Source: an uncultured Sphingomonas sp. (GTDB taxonomy: Bacteria; Pseudomonadota; Alphaproteobacteria; Sphingomonadales; Sphingomonadaceae). From it: a stretch of DNA of 64,000 nucleotides. The notes beneath the pieces were generated by a model. It worked only from the letters and a program-made list of their open reading frames with translations. It did not search any database and was not told the DNA's origin. Location: positions 101,287 to 165,286 of the forward strand of contig CAJYLQ010000005.1 in assembly GCA_913775975.1 (NCBI GenBank), written 5' to 3'. Shown here piece after piece: positions 47,198 through 56,141 of the stretch (its first letter is position 1; each line of letters begins with the position of its first letter). The translations under genes and the position numbers were made by a program.

Positions 47198-47881
47198 ATG
47201 AACGAACATACCGTCAAGGCCTTCGATTCCGATATCGGGCAGCTGCGCGGCCTCATCAGCGAGATGGGCGGGCTGGCCGAGGAAGCTATCGCCAACGCCA
47301 TGCAGGCGCTGCAACGCAGCGACCTGGCGCTCGCGCTGAAGGTGCGCGAGGCGGACCGGCGCATCGATCAGCTGGAGGCGGAGGTGGAGAGCCTGGCCGT
47401 CCGCGTCATCGCCCTGCGTGCGCCGCTGGCGGTCGACCTGCGCGAGGTGGTGGCGGCGATGAAGATCGCCAGTGTGGTCGAGCGGATCGCAGACTATGCC
47501 AAGAACATCGCCCGCCGCGTTCCCCTGATCGAGAGCGAGCACCGGATCGAGCCCGTGTCGGTGCTGCCCGCGATGGGCCGCATGGCCGCCGAGATGGTGC
47601 GCGACGCGCTCGACGCCTTCGCCGCGCGCGACGCGGAAGAGGCGGCGCGCGTCTGGCACAGCGATCCGCCGCTCGACGATTTCTACGATTCGATCTTCCG
47701 CACCCTCGTCACCTTCATGGTCGAGAATCCGGCGACGATCAGCCAGGTCGCGCACCTGCTGTTCATCGCCAAGAATCTGGAGCGGATCGGCGACCATGCG
47801 ACGAACGTCGCGGAAATGGTCTATTTCGCCGCCACCGGCGAGCATCTGTCCGACCGCGAACGCGGCGGCGAGAAGGACTGA
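47198..47881 (+). CDS. phoU: Phosphate signalling protein PhoU
   Basis: A 227-residue helical protein with the two three-helix PhoU repeats (EADRRIDQLEAEVE, ERIADYAKNIARR; ERIGDHATNVAEM), whose E-R-x2-D motifs bind metal clusters. It links Pst transport state to PhoR. It begins 13 nt after pstB and ends 5 nt before phoB. Confidence 0.94.
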   Translation: MNEHTVKAFDSDIGQLRGLISEMGGLAEEAIANAMQALQRSDLALALKVREADRRIDQLEAEVESLAVRVIALRAPLAVDLREVVAAMKIASVVERIADYAKNIARRVPLIESEHRIEPVSVLPAMGRMAAEMVRDALDAFAARDAEEAARVWHSDPPLDDFYDSIFRTLVTFMVENPATISQVAHLLFIAKNLERIGDHATNVAEMVYFAATGEHLSDRERGGEKD

Positions 47882-47886
47882 CGAAC

Positions 47887-48582
47887 ATGGCACGCGTGAC
47901 GATGTTGCTGGTCGAGGACGATGCGGCGCTGGCGGAGCTGCTGACCTTTCACTTCCGGCGCGAGGATTTCGAGGTCGTCCATACCGCGGATGGCGAGGAA
48001 TCGCTGCTGCTGGCGCGCGAGCGCGCGCCCGATATCGTGTTGCTCGACTGGATGATCGAGGGCGTCATCTCCGGCCTGGAGGTGTGCCGCCGCCTGCGCC
48101 GCGCGCCCGAGACGCAGAACGTGCCGATCATCATGCTGACCGCGCGCGGCGAGGAGGAGGATCGCGTGCGTGGGCTGGAAACCGGCGCGGACGATTACGT
48201 CACCAAGCCCTTCTCTCCGCGCGAACTGGTGGCGCGCGTCGGCGCGGTGCTGCGCCGCGTGCGGCCGGCACTGGCAGGCGAGGCGCTGAACTACGCCGAC
48301 ATCGAAATGGACACGGTCGGCCACAAGGTGAAGCGCGGCGGCGAGACGGTGGCGCTGGGCCCGACCGAGTTCCGGCTGCTGAAGCATTTCCTGGAGCATC
48401 CCGGCCACGTCTTCTCGCGCGAGCGGCTGCTCGACAGCGTGTGGGGGCACGACAGCGATATCGAAAGCCGGACGGTCGACGTGCATATCCGCCGACTGCG
48501 CAAGGCGATCAACGTCGGTGGCCGGTCGGACATCATCCGCACGGTGCGATCCGCCGGTTACGCGCTGGACGCGGACGGCTGA
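47887..48582 (+). CDS. phoB: Phosphate regulon response regulator PhoB
   Basis: A 231-residue OmpR-family regulator: receiver with VEDD and phospho-acceptor D54 in IVLLDWM (same number as E. coli PhoB), YVTKPF, and a C-terminal winged helix (LGPTEFRLLKHFLEHP; RTVDVHIRRLRK). It binds Pho boxes. Here it is the last gene of the operon and separated from phoR by five genes. Confidence 0.95.
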   Translation: MARVTMLLVEDDAALAELLTFHFRREDFEVVHTADGEESLLLARERAPDIVLLDWMIEGVISGLEVCRRLRRAPETQNVPIIMLTARGEEEDRVRGLETGADDYVTKPFSPRELVARVGAVLRRVRPALAGEALNYADIEMDTVGHKVKRGGETVALGPTEFRLLKHFLEHPGHVFSRERLLDSVWGHDSDIESRTVDVHIRRLRKAINVGGRSDIIRTVRSAGYALDADG

Positions 48583-48904
48583 AAGGTTGTGGGCCGGGGG
48601 TAAGGCGAACGATCCCGGCCCCTGCCGTTTGAAGGCGATGAATGTCCGGAAGATTCCGTACAACAGGAGCGGCTACGCGAACGCGTGCCGTCCCCTGCTT
48701 TTGGCGAATAAGCTGTAACTTGATCGCTGAATTGAGCCGCCGATCGGCACACCCAGCCTTGTCGGACAAGAACATCGCGTCGCCTCCGCAAGGCGTGACT
48801 TCAAATGTCCATGTGATCATCTCTTCGGACCCAACCGACAAGTCGAACGTTGGGACGGCTGCGTAACGCTTGTTACGGCAAAATTCTTCGAGGAGACCCT
48901 CAAA
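48583..48904. other. Intergenic region between phoB and an exported protein gene
   Basis: 322 nt without a convincing gene. It starts with the phoB terminator. The middle (48650-48860) has lower G+C than the genes beside it and probably includes the promoter of the gene at 48905. Small frames on either strand here lack ribosome sites. Confidence 0.6.
48591..48630 (+). terminator. Terminator of the Pho operon
   Basis: gggccggg / cccggccc stem (48591-48598, 48614-48621) with a 15-nt loop, then cctgccgttt. 8 nt past the phoB stop. Modest U-tract. Confidence 0.55.
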
Positions 48905-49315
48905 ATGAAGTTCATGCTTCTTGCCGCGACCGCCCTGCTGGCCACACCCGTGATGGCGCAGGACATGGCGCCCGGTGCGACGCCCAGCTCGACGCAGAGC
49001 ACGACCACCGGCGACGCGACGATGCAGCCGCCAGCTGGCGACGCGACCGTGACCGCGACCGAGACGATGCAGACGCCGGGCGGTGACGCGGCGGGCAGCG
49101 TGTCGGCGACCGCGCCGATGACCACGGCCGGCGGTACGCCCGTGGGCGGATACCAGCCCGCGACTTCGACCCCGACCGCCGCCCCCGGTGCGCCGGTCGT
49201 GTTCCAGCCTTCGGTCGCGCCGTCGGTCGCCTTCCCGCCGCCGGCCCCGCTGAAGAGCTATCCGATCTGCAAGAAGGGCCAGTACGATCAGTGCCGGCAG
49301 CGCGGCGGCAAGTAA
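48905..49315 (+). CDS. Exported Thr/Pro/Ala-rich small protein, unknown function
   Basis: A 136-residue protein with signal peptide (VMA-QDM). The mature part is low in complexity, rich in Thr, Ala and Pro, with repeated GDAT units, and ends with a small domain holding two cysteines (YPICKKGQYDQCRQRGGK). Strong gaggag site. The two terminal cysteines may form a disulphide. Family not recognised. Confidence 0.7.
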   Translation: MKFMLLAATALLATPVMAQDMAPGATPSSTQSTTTGDATMQPPAGDATVTATETMQTPGGDAAGSVSATAPMTTAGGTPVGGYQPATSTPTAAPGAPVVFQPSVAPSVAFPPPAPLKSYPICKKGQYDQCRQRGGK

Positions 49316-49334
49316 CCGTCGCCACCTTCAGATG

Positions 49335-49361
49335 AGCGGTCCGGGCCTGTGCCGGACCGCT
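49335..49361 (+). terminator. Terminator hairpin after the exported protein gene
   Basis: agcggtccgg / ccggaccgct, a perfect 10-bp stem with a 7-nt loop, 20 nt after the stop. No long U-tract. Confidence 0.65.
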
Positions 49362-49451
49362 ATCGTCGGCGCTCTCCCTCGCGGGAGGGCGCCGTTTTGC
49401 GATTGACGGCGGCGCGTCCGTCGCGACGCGATCAAAAGATGGCCGACTCGA

Positions 49452-49787
49452 CTATTCCTCGACCAGTTTCAGCAAGCGCCGCTCGACGGGAGCAAGCACG
49501 GGGCCCAGTTCCTGCCCCCGCTTCAAAACGAAGCCATTTTCGCCGATCAGCGACCACATTCCCTGCTTGTGCCGCAGCGCCGGTCGCTTTTCGATCCGCA
49601 CCTCGGGACGTTCGGCAGTGCGGCGAAAGGCGCTGAAGATCGCCGCATCCCGTCCCAGATCCATGGCATAATCGCGCCAATGCCCCGCCGCCACCATCCG
49701 ACCGTACAGGTCCAGGATCCGCGTCAGCTCCTGCCGATCGAAACCGACCTGTGGCTCGATGCGCTGCGGAAAGGGGACGATACCCAT
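49452..49787 (-). CDS. DUF2794 protein
   Basis: A 111-residue cytoplasmic protein with the DUF2794 features FDRQELTRILDLYGRMVAAG and WRDYAMD, found throughout alphaproteobacteria. Function unknown. Its start codon shares a base with the stop of cysE (TGATG), so it is translationally coupled. Confidence 0.85.
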   Translation of the reverse strand: MGIVPFPQRIEPQVGFDRQELTRILDLYGRMVAAGHWRDYAMDLGRDAAIFSAFRRTAERPEVRIEKRPALRHKQGMWSLIGENGFVLKRGQELGPVLAPVERRLLKLVEE

Positions 49788-50494
49788 CAGGCGCGGTCGC
49801 GCGCCTCGTCATCCGGTCGCATTCCGGGCGCGTCGCGCTCGGCGATCAGCGCGTCCAGCCGCCGACGCAACTGCTCGACTTCGCAGCGGAGCAGTTCCGT
49901 CTTCTGCGTCACCGGATCGAAGGTTTCGGCGCATTTCGTGCCATAGGGCAGGAAGTCGGGCTTCGGCGCAGGGCCGCCCTCCACTACTGTCGGGCGGGCG
50001 GGGATGCCGACCATGACGGCGCCGTCCGGCACGTCGCGCGTCACCACCGCATTCGCACCCACGCGCGCGCCGCGCCCGATCGTGATCGGCCCCAGCACCT
50101 GCGCGCCCGATCCGATGATCGCGCCATCCAGCAGCGTCGGGTGCCGCTTTCCACCGATGCCGTTGTCGGGGCTGGTTCCGCCCAGCGTCACGCATTGATA
50201 GATGGTCACGTCGTCCCCGATGTGCGCGGTTTCGCCGATCACGACAAATCCATGATCGATGAAGAAGTTGCGCCCGATCGTCGCGCCCGGATGAATGTCG
50301 ATCGCGGTCCAGGCGCGCGTCCAGTGATTGACGATCCGCGCCAGCAGAAAAAGCCGCGCCCGGAACAGGCGGTTCGCCACCCGGTGGCCCGCCAGCGCCC
50401 AGACGCCCGGATAGGTCAAAACCTCGGCCCGGCTGCGCGGCGCGGGATCGCGCGCGCGGATCGAATCGATATAGGCGACGAGGCGACTGGCCAT
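49787..50494 (-). CDS. cysE: Serine O-acetyltransferase
   Basis: A 235-residue acetyltransferase. The left-handed beta-helix (AIDIHPGATIGRNFFIDHG; GETAHIGDDVTIYQCVTLGG; KRHPTLLDGAIIGSGA) is characteristic of SAT of the EpsC/CysE type. It makes O-acetylserine for cysteine. The N-terminal domain is short compared with E. coli. A charged helical tail follows. A sulfite-exporter-type TSUP gene lies divergently 154 nt away. Confidence 0.9.
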   Translation of the reverse strand: MASRLVAYIDSIRARDPAPRSRAEVLTYPGVWALAGHRVANRLFRARLFLLARIVNHWTRAWTAIDIHPGATIGRNFFIDHGFVVIGETAHIGDDVTIYQCVTLGGTSPDNGIGGKRHPTLLDGAIIGSGAQVLGPITIGRGARVGANAVVTRDVPDGAVMVGIPARPTVVEGGPAPKPDFLPYGTKCAETFDPVTQKTELLRCEVEQLRRRLDALIAERDAPGMRPDDEARDRA

Positions 50495-50648
50495 CTTCTT
50501 CCCCCAGGCGGTCGTTGCCGCTGCGTATCGGCTTCATCTAGGGAGCCGACCGGGGGGCGGCAATGGTCAGGCTTCACCCAATGCAAAGCCTATCTTCCTT
50601 GTGGAGATTGTGCGGGCATTGCACGTTCAGGTCAGTGAAAGGAACCTG

Positions 50649-51416
50649 ATGCCCGATTTGCTGTCGTTCGACTTCTCACAGATCCTGCCCTTCATCCTCA
50701 TCGGTTTCGCCGCGCAGGTGGTGGACGGGGCGCTGGGCATGGCGTTCGGCGTCATCTCCAACACCGCGCTCCTCTGGATCGGCGTGCCGCCCGCCGCCGC
50801 TTCCGCGGGGGTGCATACGGTGGAAACCTTCACCACCGCCGTGTCGGGGATCAGCCATGTCGCGCATCGCAACGTCGACTGGCGCCTGTTCCTGCGGATC
50901 ATGATCCCCGGCGTGATCGGCGGCGTGCTGGGCGCCTATGTCCTGTCCAACATCGACGCGAGCGTCGCCAAGCCGTTCATCCTGGCCTATCTGTCGGGGA
51001 TCGGCATCTACCTGCTGTGGCGCAGCCTGCATTATCCGCCCAAGCAGCGCGAGCCCAAGGTGGTGGAGCCACTCGGGCTGGCCGGCGGATTCCTGGATGC
51101 GGCGGGCGGCGGCGGCTGGGGGCCGGTGGTGACGTCGAACCTGCTGGTGCAGGGCGCCAGCCCGCGCACGACGATCGGTTCGGTCAACACCGCGGAATTC
51201 TTCCTGACCGCGACCATCTCCGCGACCTTCCTGACGCAGCTGGGCTGGGCGGCATTCACCACCGCAACGCTGGGCCTGCTGATCGGTGGTATCGCGGCCG
51301 CGCCGTTCGGGGCCATGCTGGCCAAGCGGGTGCCGGCACGGCGGCTGATGCTGATGGTCGGCATCGTCCTGATCGTCACCAGCCTGTTCGGGCTGTGGCG
51401 CGCGCTGCACGGCTAG
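50649..51416 (+). CDS. TSUP-family membrane transporter (sulfite/sulfonate exporter type)
   Basis: A 255-residue permease with about eight helices and the paired TSUP repeats (GFAAQVVDGALGMAFG; GLAGGFLDAAGGGGWGPV). Family members move sulfite, sulfoacetate or organosulfur anions. The adjacent divergent cysE supports a sulfur role. aaagga precedes the ATG. oxyR follows by 15 nt, so co-expression is likely. Confidence 0.87.
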   Translation: MPDLLSFDFSQILPFILIGFAAQVVDGALGMAFGVISNTALLWIGVPPAAASAGVHTVETFTTAVSGISHVAHRNVDWRLFLRIMIPGVIGGVLGAYVLSNIDASVAKPFILAYLSGIGIYLLWRSLHYPPKQREPKVVEPLGLAGGFLDAAGGGGWGPVVTSNLLVQGASPRTTIGSVNTAEFFLTATISATFLTQLGWAAFTTATLGLLIGGIAAAPFGAMLAKRVPARRLMLMVGIVLIVTSLFGLWRALHG

Positions 51417-51431
51417 GGTAGCGAGGGCGGC

Positions 51432-52334
51432 ATGGCCGCCACCTATCTTCCGACGCTGAAGCAGCTCCAGTATCTGGTCGCCCTGCGCGACCACGGCCAT
51501 TTCGGCCGCGCGGCGGAGGCGTGTTTCGTCACCCAGTCGACGCTGTCCGCCGGGCTTCGCGATCTGGAGACGCTGATCGGCGTCGTGCTGGTGGAGCGGA
51601 CGCGGCGGGTCGTGCGCTTCACGCCGCTGGGCGACCGCTTCGTCGACAAGGCGCGGCGCGTGCTGCGCGAGGCGGAGGAGCTGGGCGATCTGGCCCGCGC
51701 CGCCGGACGGCCGCTGACGGGCGAGATGCGGATGAGCGTGATCCCGACGATCGCGCCCTTCATGCTGCCGCGCATCCTGCCCCGGCTGCGCCGCGATTAC
51801 CCCGACCTCCGGCTGTTCCTGCGCGAGGAATCGAGCGCCGCCGCGTGCGAGGGCCTTCATGCCGGTCGCGCCGATTGCGTGCTGCTCGCGCTACCCTTCG
51901 CCTGTGGCGAGGTCGCGTCGGCGCCGCTGTTCGAGGACCGGCTGTTCGTCGCCTTCCAGTCCGACGATCCGGACAGCGCGCCTGCACAGATCGATGCCGA
52001 TGCGATCGCGCCCGACAGTCTGTTGCTGCTGGAGGACGGCCATTGTTTGAAGGACCATGCACTCGCCGCCTGCAACCGGCCGGACCTGCGCGCGGGCGCG
52101 ACGATGCTGGGTACGTCGCTGCACACCATCGTTCAGATGGTCGATAACGGGCTGGGCATGACGGTGCTGCCGGAAATGGCGCTAAAGGCGGGGATTTTGG
52201 AGCATACCAGCGTCACCGCGCGGCCGCTGGCCGCCGAAAATGCGGTGCGCCATGTCGCGCTGGTCTGGCGCCGCGCGTCTCCGCGCGAAAGCGATTTTCG
52301 CCTGCTGGCGGGCGTCTTGGCGGACATCGGCTGA
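51432..52334 (+). CDS. oxyR: Hydrogen-peroxide sensor OxyR (LysR family)
   Basis: A 300-residue LysR regulator with N-terminal HTH (LKQLQYLVALRDHGHFGRAAEA). The peroxidatic motif is present: C205 and C214 in EDGHCLKDHALAAC, with the same 9-residue spacing as C199/C208 of E. coli. It should respond to peroxide by disulphide formation. The operon-like position behind a TSUP gene differs from the usual pairing with ahpC or katG, which are not in the window. Confidence 0.92.
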   Translation: MAATYLPTLKQLQYLVALRDHGHFGRAAEACFVTQSTLSAGLRDLETLIGVVLVERTRRVVRFTPLGDRFVDKARRVLREAEELGDLARAAGRPLTGEMRMSVIPTIAPFMLPRILPRLRRDYPDLRLFLREESSAAACEGLHAGRADCVLLALPFACGEVASAPLFEDRLFVAFQSDDPDSAPAQIDADAIAPDSLLLLEDGHCLKDHALAACNRPDLRAGATMLGTSLHTIVQMVDNGLGMTVLPEMALKAGILEHTSVTARPLAAENAVRHVALVWRRASPRESDFRLLAGVLADIG

Positions 52335-52424
52335 TCTCGCGCAAGCGGCACGTCAGCGCGTCGAAAAGGAACGATCCGCCGTTTCGCGCGTGAATGACGC
52401 CGAGTTCATCTCGGGAGTCCATTC

Positions 52425-53003
52425 ATGCGTATCCATCCGATCCTGCTGGCCACTGCCCTGATCGCGGGCCCCGCCGCCGCGCAGACCACCGCGTCGGCCG
52501 CCACCCCCGCGACCGAGCCGGCCCCCGCCACCGCCGCCGCGCCCGCGTCGAATATGACGATCGCCGCCGCCATCGCGGCATCCCCCGACCACAAGACGCT
52601 GCAGCGTCTGCTCGTCGCGGCGAAGCTGGATGCGACGCTGGCCGGCCCGGGCCCCTTCACCGTGTTCGCGCCGAAGGATTCGGCTTTCGCGCTGCTGCCC
52701 GCCGGCACGCTCGACACGCTGCTGGCGCCGGCCAATGTCGCCAGCCTGACCACGATCCTGAAGAACCATGTCGTATCCGGCGCCATGACGTCGGATCAGC
52801 TGCGCGCCGCGATCCAGGCGGGCGGCGGCAAGGCGACGCTGAACACGCTGTCGGGCCAGGCGATCACCGCCTCGCTGGAAGGCCAGGCGATCCTGCTGAC
52901 CGACGCGGTGGGCAACAAGAGCTATATCGACAAGCCTGACATGAAGGAGTCGAACGGCATCATCCATTCGACGAACGGCATCAGCCTTCCCAAGCTGGGC
53001 TGA
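52425..53003 (+). CDS. Exported fasciclin (FAS1) domain protein
   Basis: A 192-residue protein with signal peptide (AAA-QTT), an Ala/Thr-rich linker, then one FAS1 domain (about 45-190) with both conserved blocks FTVFAPKDSAF and NGIIHSTNG. FAS1 proteins mediate adhesion. Monocistronic between oxyR and a bidirectional terminator. Confidence 0.9.
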   Translation: MRIHPILLATALIAGPAAAQTTASAATPATEPAPATAAAPASNMTIAAAIAASPDHKTLQRLLVAAKLDATLAGPGPFTVFAPKDSAFALLPAGTLDTLLAPANVASLTTILKNHVVSGAMTSDQLRAAIQAGGGKATLNTLSGQAITASLEGQAILLTDAVGNKSYIDKPDMKESNGIIHSTNGISLPKLG

Positions 53004-53012
53004 TCCGCACCG

Positions 53013-53044
53013 CGCCCCTCCCCCGATCATCGGGCGGAGGGGCG
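53013..53044. terminator. Bidirectional terminator between FAS1 and moaE genes
   Basis: cgcccctcc / ggaggggcg arms (53013-53021, 53036-53044) around an inner ccgat/atcgg stem, between the convergent stops. Confidence 0.7.
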
Positions 53045-53051
53045 TGTCTCA

Positions 53052-53501
53052 TTACCGCCAGCGCGCCGCCGCGTCATGATCCGCGTCGCGCGCCTCCACC
53101 CAGCGCCCTTCGCCGCCACGCACCTCCCGCTTCCAGAAGGGCGCGTCCGTCTTCAGCCGGTCGATCAGGTAGGCGCACGCCTCCAGCGCCGCGGCCCGAT
53201 GCGCGGACGCCGCCGCGACGAAGACGATCCTCTCTCCCGCCCGCATCGACCCGACCCGGTGGACGATCGTCGCGGCGGACAGCGACCAGCGGTCGGTCGC
53301 GGCCTGTGCGAGATTCGTCAGCGCGGCTTCCGTCGCCCCCGGATAATGTTCCAGCTCCAGAGTCTCGACGCTGCCGTCCGCCGCCGGATCACCGCGCACC
53401 AGGCCGGTGAAGGTCGCGACCGCCCCCTCCCCACGCCCTTCTACCAATGCCGTCTCGGCGGTGAGGTCGATCGGCGCCGGATCGACGCGGATGCGGATCA
53501 T
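53052..53501 (-). CDS. moaE: Molybdopterin synthase large subunit
   Basis: A 149-residue MoaE with FTGLVRG, LELEHYPGATEAAL, VHRVGSMRAGE, and the catalytic KTDAPFWKRE lysines. With MoaD it inserts sulfur into precursor Z for molybdopterin. Start overlaps the moaD stop by 4 nt (ATGA). Confidence 0.93.
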   Translation of the reverse strand: MIRIRVDPAPIDLTAETALVEGRGEGAVATFTGLVRGDPAADGSVETLELEHYPGATEAALTNLAQAATDRWSLSAATIVHRVGSMRAGERIVFVAAASAHRAAALEACAYLIDRLKTDAPFWKREVRGGEGRWVEARDADHDAAARWR

Positions 53502-53755
53502 CCGCCGGTCACGGGCGGAAAGAGGGCGACCTCGCGCGCGCCGGCGATCGGCGTGTCCATCGGCACGAACGCCTGATCCACCGCCGCGCGCAGCCGCGCC
53601 GGATCGGCGAATGCGGCGGCATGGCCGGCGCTCCGCCCGGCCAGCCATGTGACCAGGTCGGCGACGGTCGCGGTGCCGGCCGGCGGATCGAGCTGCTCTT
53701 CGCCCATGCCGATGCGTTCGCGCACCCAAGCGAAATAGAGTATGCGCAAGCCCAT
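53498..53755 (-). CDS. moaD: Molybdopterin synthase sulfur carrier subunit
   Basis: An 85-residue ubiquitin-like protein with YFAWVRERIG and the C-terminal Gly-Gly (PPVTGG) that carries thiocarboxylate. Coupled to moaE by overlap; pgsA ends upstream by 5 nt on the same strand, so the three are one transcript. Confidence 0.92.
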   Translation of the reverse strand: MGLRILYFAWVRERIGMGEEQLDPPAGTATVADLVTWLAGRSAGHAAAFADPARLRAAVDQAFVPMDTPIAGAREVALFPPVTGG

Positions 53756-53760
53756 CCCTC

Positions 53761-54312
53761 TCAATCCATGTGCTTCAGGCCGACGCGCAGATAGTCCCAG
53801 CCGGTGATGAGCGTCAGCGCGGCCGCGCCCCAAAGCGCCGCGATCCCGACCTGGCCGATCCATGGCGCGGACGGGATCGCACCGGCCAGGATCAGCGCGC
53901 CCAGCGATACCAGCTGCAGCGTCGTCTTCCACTTCGCCAGCTTCGATACGGGGACGGAGACGTGCAACGGCGCCAGAAACTCGCGCAGTCCCGACACCGC
54001 GATCTCGCGGAGCAGAATGACGAGCGCGGCGACGAGGCTGAGGCCCGAAATATCGCGCGTGCCGACCAGCATCAGGATGACGGCTGCGACCATGATCTTG
54101 TCGGCGATCGGATCGAGGAAGATGCCCAGCCGCGACACCGCTCCGTTCGCGCGCGCCAGATAGCCGTCGAAATAGTCGGTGATGCCCATCAGACAGTACA
54201 CTGCGAAGGCGATGGCGTAGCCTGCCGCCCATTGCGGCCACCACAACAGGCCGACGAGCAGCGGCACCGCGCAGATCCGCGACAGGGTCAAAAGGTTGGG
54301 CAGGGTCAGCAT
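53761..54312 (-). CDS. pgsA: CDP-diacylglycerol-glycerol-3-phosphate 3-phosphatidyltransferase
   Basis: A 183-residue membrane enzyme. The CDP-alcohol motif D-G-x2-A-R-x8-G-x3-D-x3-D is complete (D49, G50, A53, R54, G63, D67, D71). It makes phosphatidylglycerol phosphate. Start MLTLPNLLTLSR is the family start. Confidence 0.94.
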   Translation of the reverse strand: MLTLPNLLTLSRICAVPLLVGLLWWPQWAAGYAIAFAVYCLMGITDYFDGYLARANGAVSRLGIFLDPIADKIMVAAVILMLVGTRDISGLSLVAALVILLREIAVSGLREFLAPLHVSVPVSKLAKWKTTLQLVSLGALILAGAIPSAPWIGQVGIAALWGAAALTLITGWDYLRVGLKHMD

Positions 54313-54444
54313 CCCTGCCGTCCCTATCCCCGCGCGCGCGCGGCGGGAAGCCCCCGTGTTCGCACCGTTCCATGGGCAAAGCATTGGCTTTACGCCGGCC
54401 ATCGCGCTACAAGCGGCGCCGAGAACCATCTTCAAGGCCGCATC

Positions 54445-55788
54445 ATGATCAATGCGCTGGGGCTGCTGAAGCGGCGTCGCTTCCTGCCCCTGTTCGTCAC
54501 CCAGTTCCTGGGTGCGTTCAACGACAATCTGTTCAAGACCTCGATGGTCCTGTTCGCGACCTATGCGATCTTCAACGATGCCGCGCACGAGGCGAAGTTC
54601 AACGCGCTGGCGACGGGCCTGTCGATCCTGCCCTTCTTCCTGCTGTCCGCGCTGGCCGGGCAGCTGGCGGACAGCCACGACAAGGCACGGATCATCCGCA
54701 CCGTGAAGGCGGCGGAGATCGGCATCATGGCGTTCGGCGCGACGGGATTGATGCTGGCCCGGCACGGCTATCAGACGGTGGGCCTTGGCCTGATGCTGTT
54801 CGCGGTCCTGCTGCTGGGCATCCATTCGACCTTTTTCGGGCCGATCAAATACGCCATCCTTCCGCAGCATCTGGCGCCGTGCGACATACTGGGAGGCACC
54901 GGGCTGGTCGAGGCGGGCACTTATCTCGCGATCCTGGCGGGCACCGTCCTGGCCGGCTGGATCCATATCGAGACGGCGGCGATAACCGTGCTGGTCATCG
55001 CCGGGATCGGCTGGTTCGCGGGCCGGCAGGTGCCGCCGGCGCCGCGACAGGGGCCGCCGCTGAAGCTGGACTATAACCCGTTCACGGCATCGTGGCGGCT
55101 GATTTCCGCGACGATGCATATTCCCCGGCTGTTCCTGGCGATCTGCGCGATCAGCTTTTTCTGGACGATCGGGTCGGTCCTCATCATCGTCTTCCCGCCG
55201 CTGGTGAAGAACGTGCTGGCCGCCGACGAGCGGGTCGCGAGCGGCGCCATCGCGGTATTCTCCATCGGCGTCGCGATGGGGTCGGTCATCATCAATACGA
55301 TGCTGAAGGGGCGCATATCCGCTCGCTATGCCCCCGCATCCGTGCTGGGCATGGGCGGCTTCGTCGTGGTGTTCGCGCTGCTGGCGCATGGCTGGGACCA
55401 GCCGGCGGCCGGGCAGTTGATGGGCTGGGCCGAATTCCTGGAGCATCCCGGCGCGCTGGCGATGCTGGCGACGCTGCTGGCGATCGCGATCACGGGCGGG
55501 ATGTTCGTCGTGCCGCTCTACGCCTTCCTGACGACGACCGTGGAAAAGGATCAGACGGCGCGGACGGTGGCGGCCAACAACGTGGTCAATGCCGGCGCGA
55601 TGACGATCGGCGCGATCGCCGTCATGATCGTCAGCGCGATGGGCGTCCGGCCCGAAGATATGCTGTTCGGCGTCGCGGGCATGTGCGTGATGTCAGCCCT
55701 GTTGGCGCTGAAGCTGCACCGCGTCTGCGATCGCGAGGACGGCTGCCTCCCCTGTGGCGACGGCCGCTCGCCGGGACCGCTCCACTGA
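54445..55788 (+). CDS. MFS transporter resembling lysophospholipid flippase LplT
   Basis: A 447-residue twelve-helix transporter. QFLGAFNDNLFKTSMV, GIHSTFFGPIKYAILP and TTVEKDQTARTVAANN match LplT and its fused Aas partners. It probably flips lysophospholipids inward for reacylation. The last 25 residues contain cysteines (RVCDREDGCLPCGDG). Divergent from pgsA, whose neighbourhood also deals with phospholipids. Confidence 0.85.
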   Translation: MINALGLLKRRRFLPLFVTQFLGAFNDNLFKTSMVLFATYAIFNDAAHEAKFNALATGLSILPFFLLSALAGQLADSHDKARIIRTVKAAEIGIMAFGATGLMLARHGYQTVGLGLMLFAVLLLGIHSTFFGPIKYAILPQHLAPCDILGGTGLVEAGTYLAILAGTVLAGWIHIETAAITVLVIAGIGWFAGRQVPPAPRQGPPLKLDYNPFTASWRLISATMHIPRLFLAICAISFFWTIGSVLIIVFPPLVKNVLAADERVASGAIAVFSIGVAMGSVIINTMLKGRISARYAPASVLGMGGFVVVFALLAHGWDQPAAGQLMGWAEFLEHPGALAMLATLLAIAITGGMFVVPLYAFLTTTVEKDQTARTVAANNVVNAGAMTIGAIAVMIVSAMGVRPEDMLFGVAGMCVMSALLALKLHRVCDREDGCLPCGDGRSPGPLH

Positions 55789-55805
55789 GCGGGGGCGGCA
55801 GACGG

Positions 55806-55985
55806 TCAGAAGATGAAGCTGTAAAAGCAGATGAAGAACGCCGCAAAGCTCAGGAAGAACAGGCGCAAATCCTGATCGTCCGCGCGGCGCGTGGGCTGTA
55901 CGGGCGGCGGCAGCGTCCGGCGAAACGGATGGCGTGCCCCTTCATGGGTTAGGACCAGGCGGCGGGACAGGGTTCGCTTCGTCAT
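55806..55985 (-). CDS. Small single-helix membrane protein
   Basis: A 59-residue protein with a basic N-terminal half (RRLVLTHEGARHPFRRTLPP) and a C-terminal aromatic membrane helix (LRLFFLSFAAFFICFYSFIF). Strong hydrophobic patterning favours a real gene. The ATG at 55985 has only a weak ribosome site. Convergent with the MFS gene, 17 nt apart. Function unknown. Confidence 0.55.
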   Translation of the reverse strand: MTKRTLSRRLVLTHEGARHPFRRTLPPPVQPTRRADDQDLRLFFLSFAAFFICFYSFIF

Positions 55986-56141
55986 GCGCGGATTAACCCC
56001 GGATTTACCGTTCGGTGCCACCATGGATTATGGTGAAGATCGTCCTGATTCAGCACGATGACGGGAATTATCTGCATTGCCTGTCACATGGCGGGTCAAT
56101 GGCTTGTTGAGTGAAGCCGGTCTCGCCGTCAGGATGCGCGC

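Noticed and set aside
49450..50640. Riboswitches upstream of cysE, glmU or ilvA
   Set aside because: The leaders are short (62 nt or less for glmU, 43 nt for ilvA) or show no conserved aptamer pattern that I could recognise.
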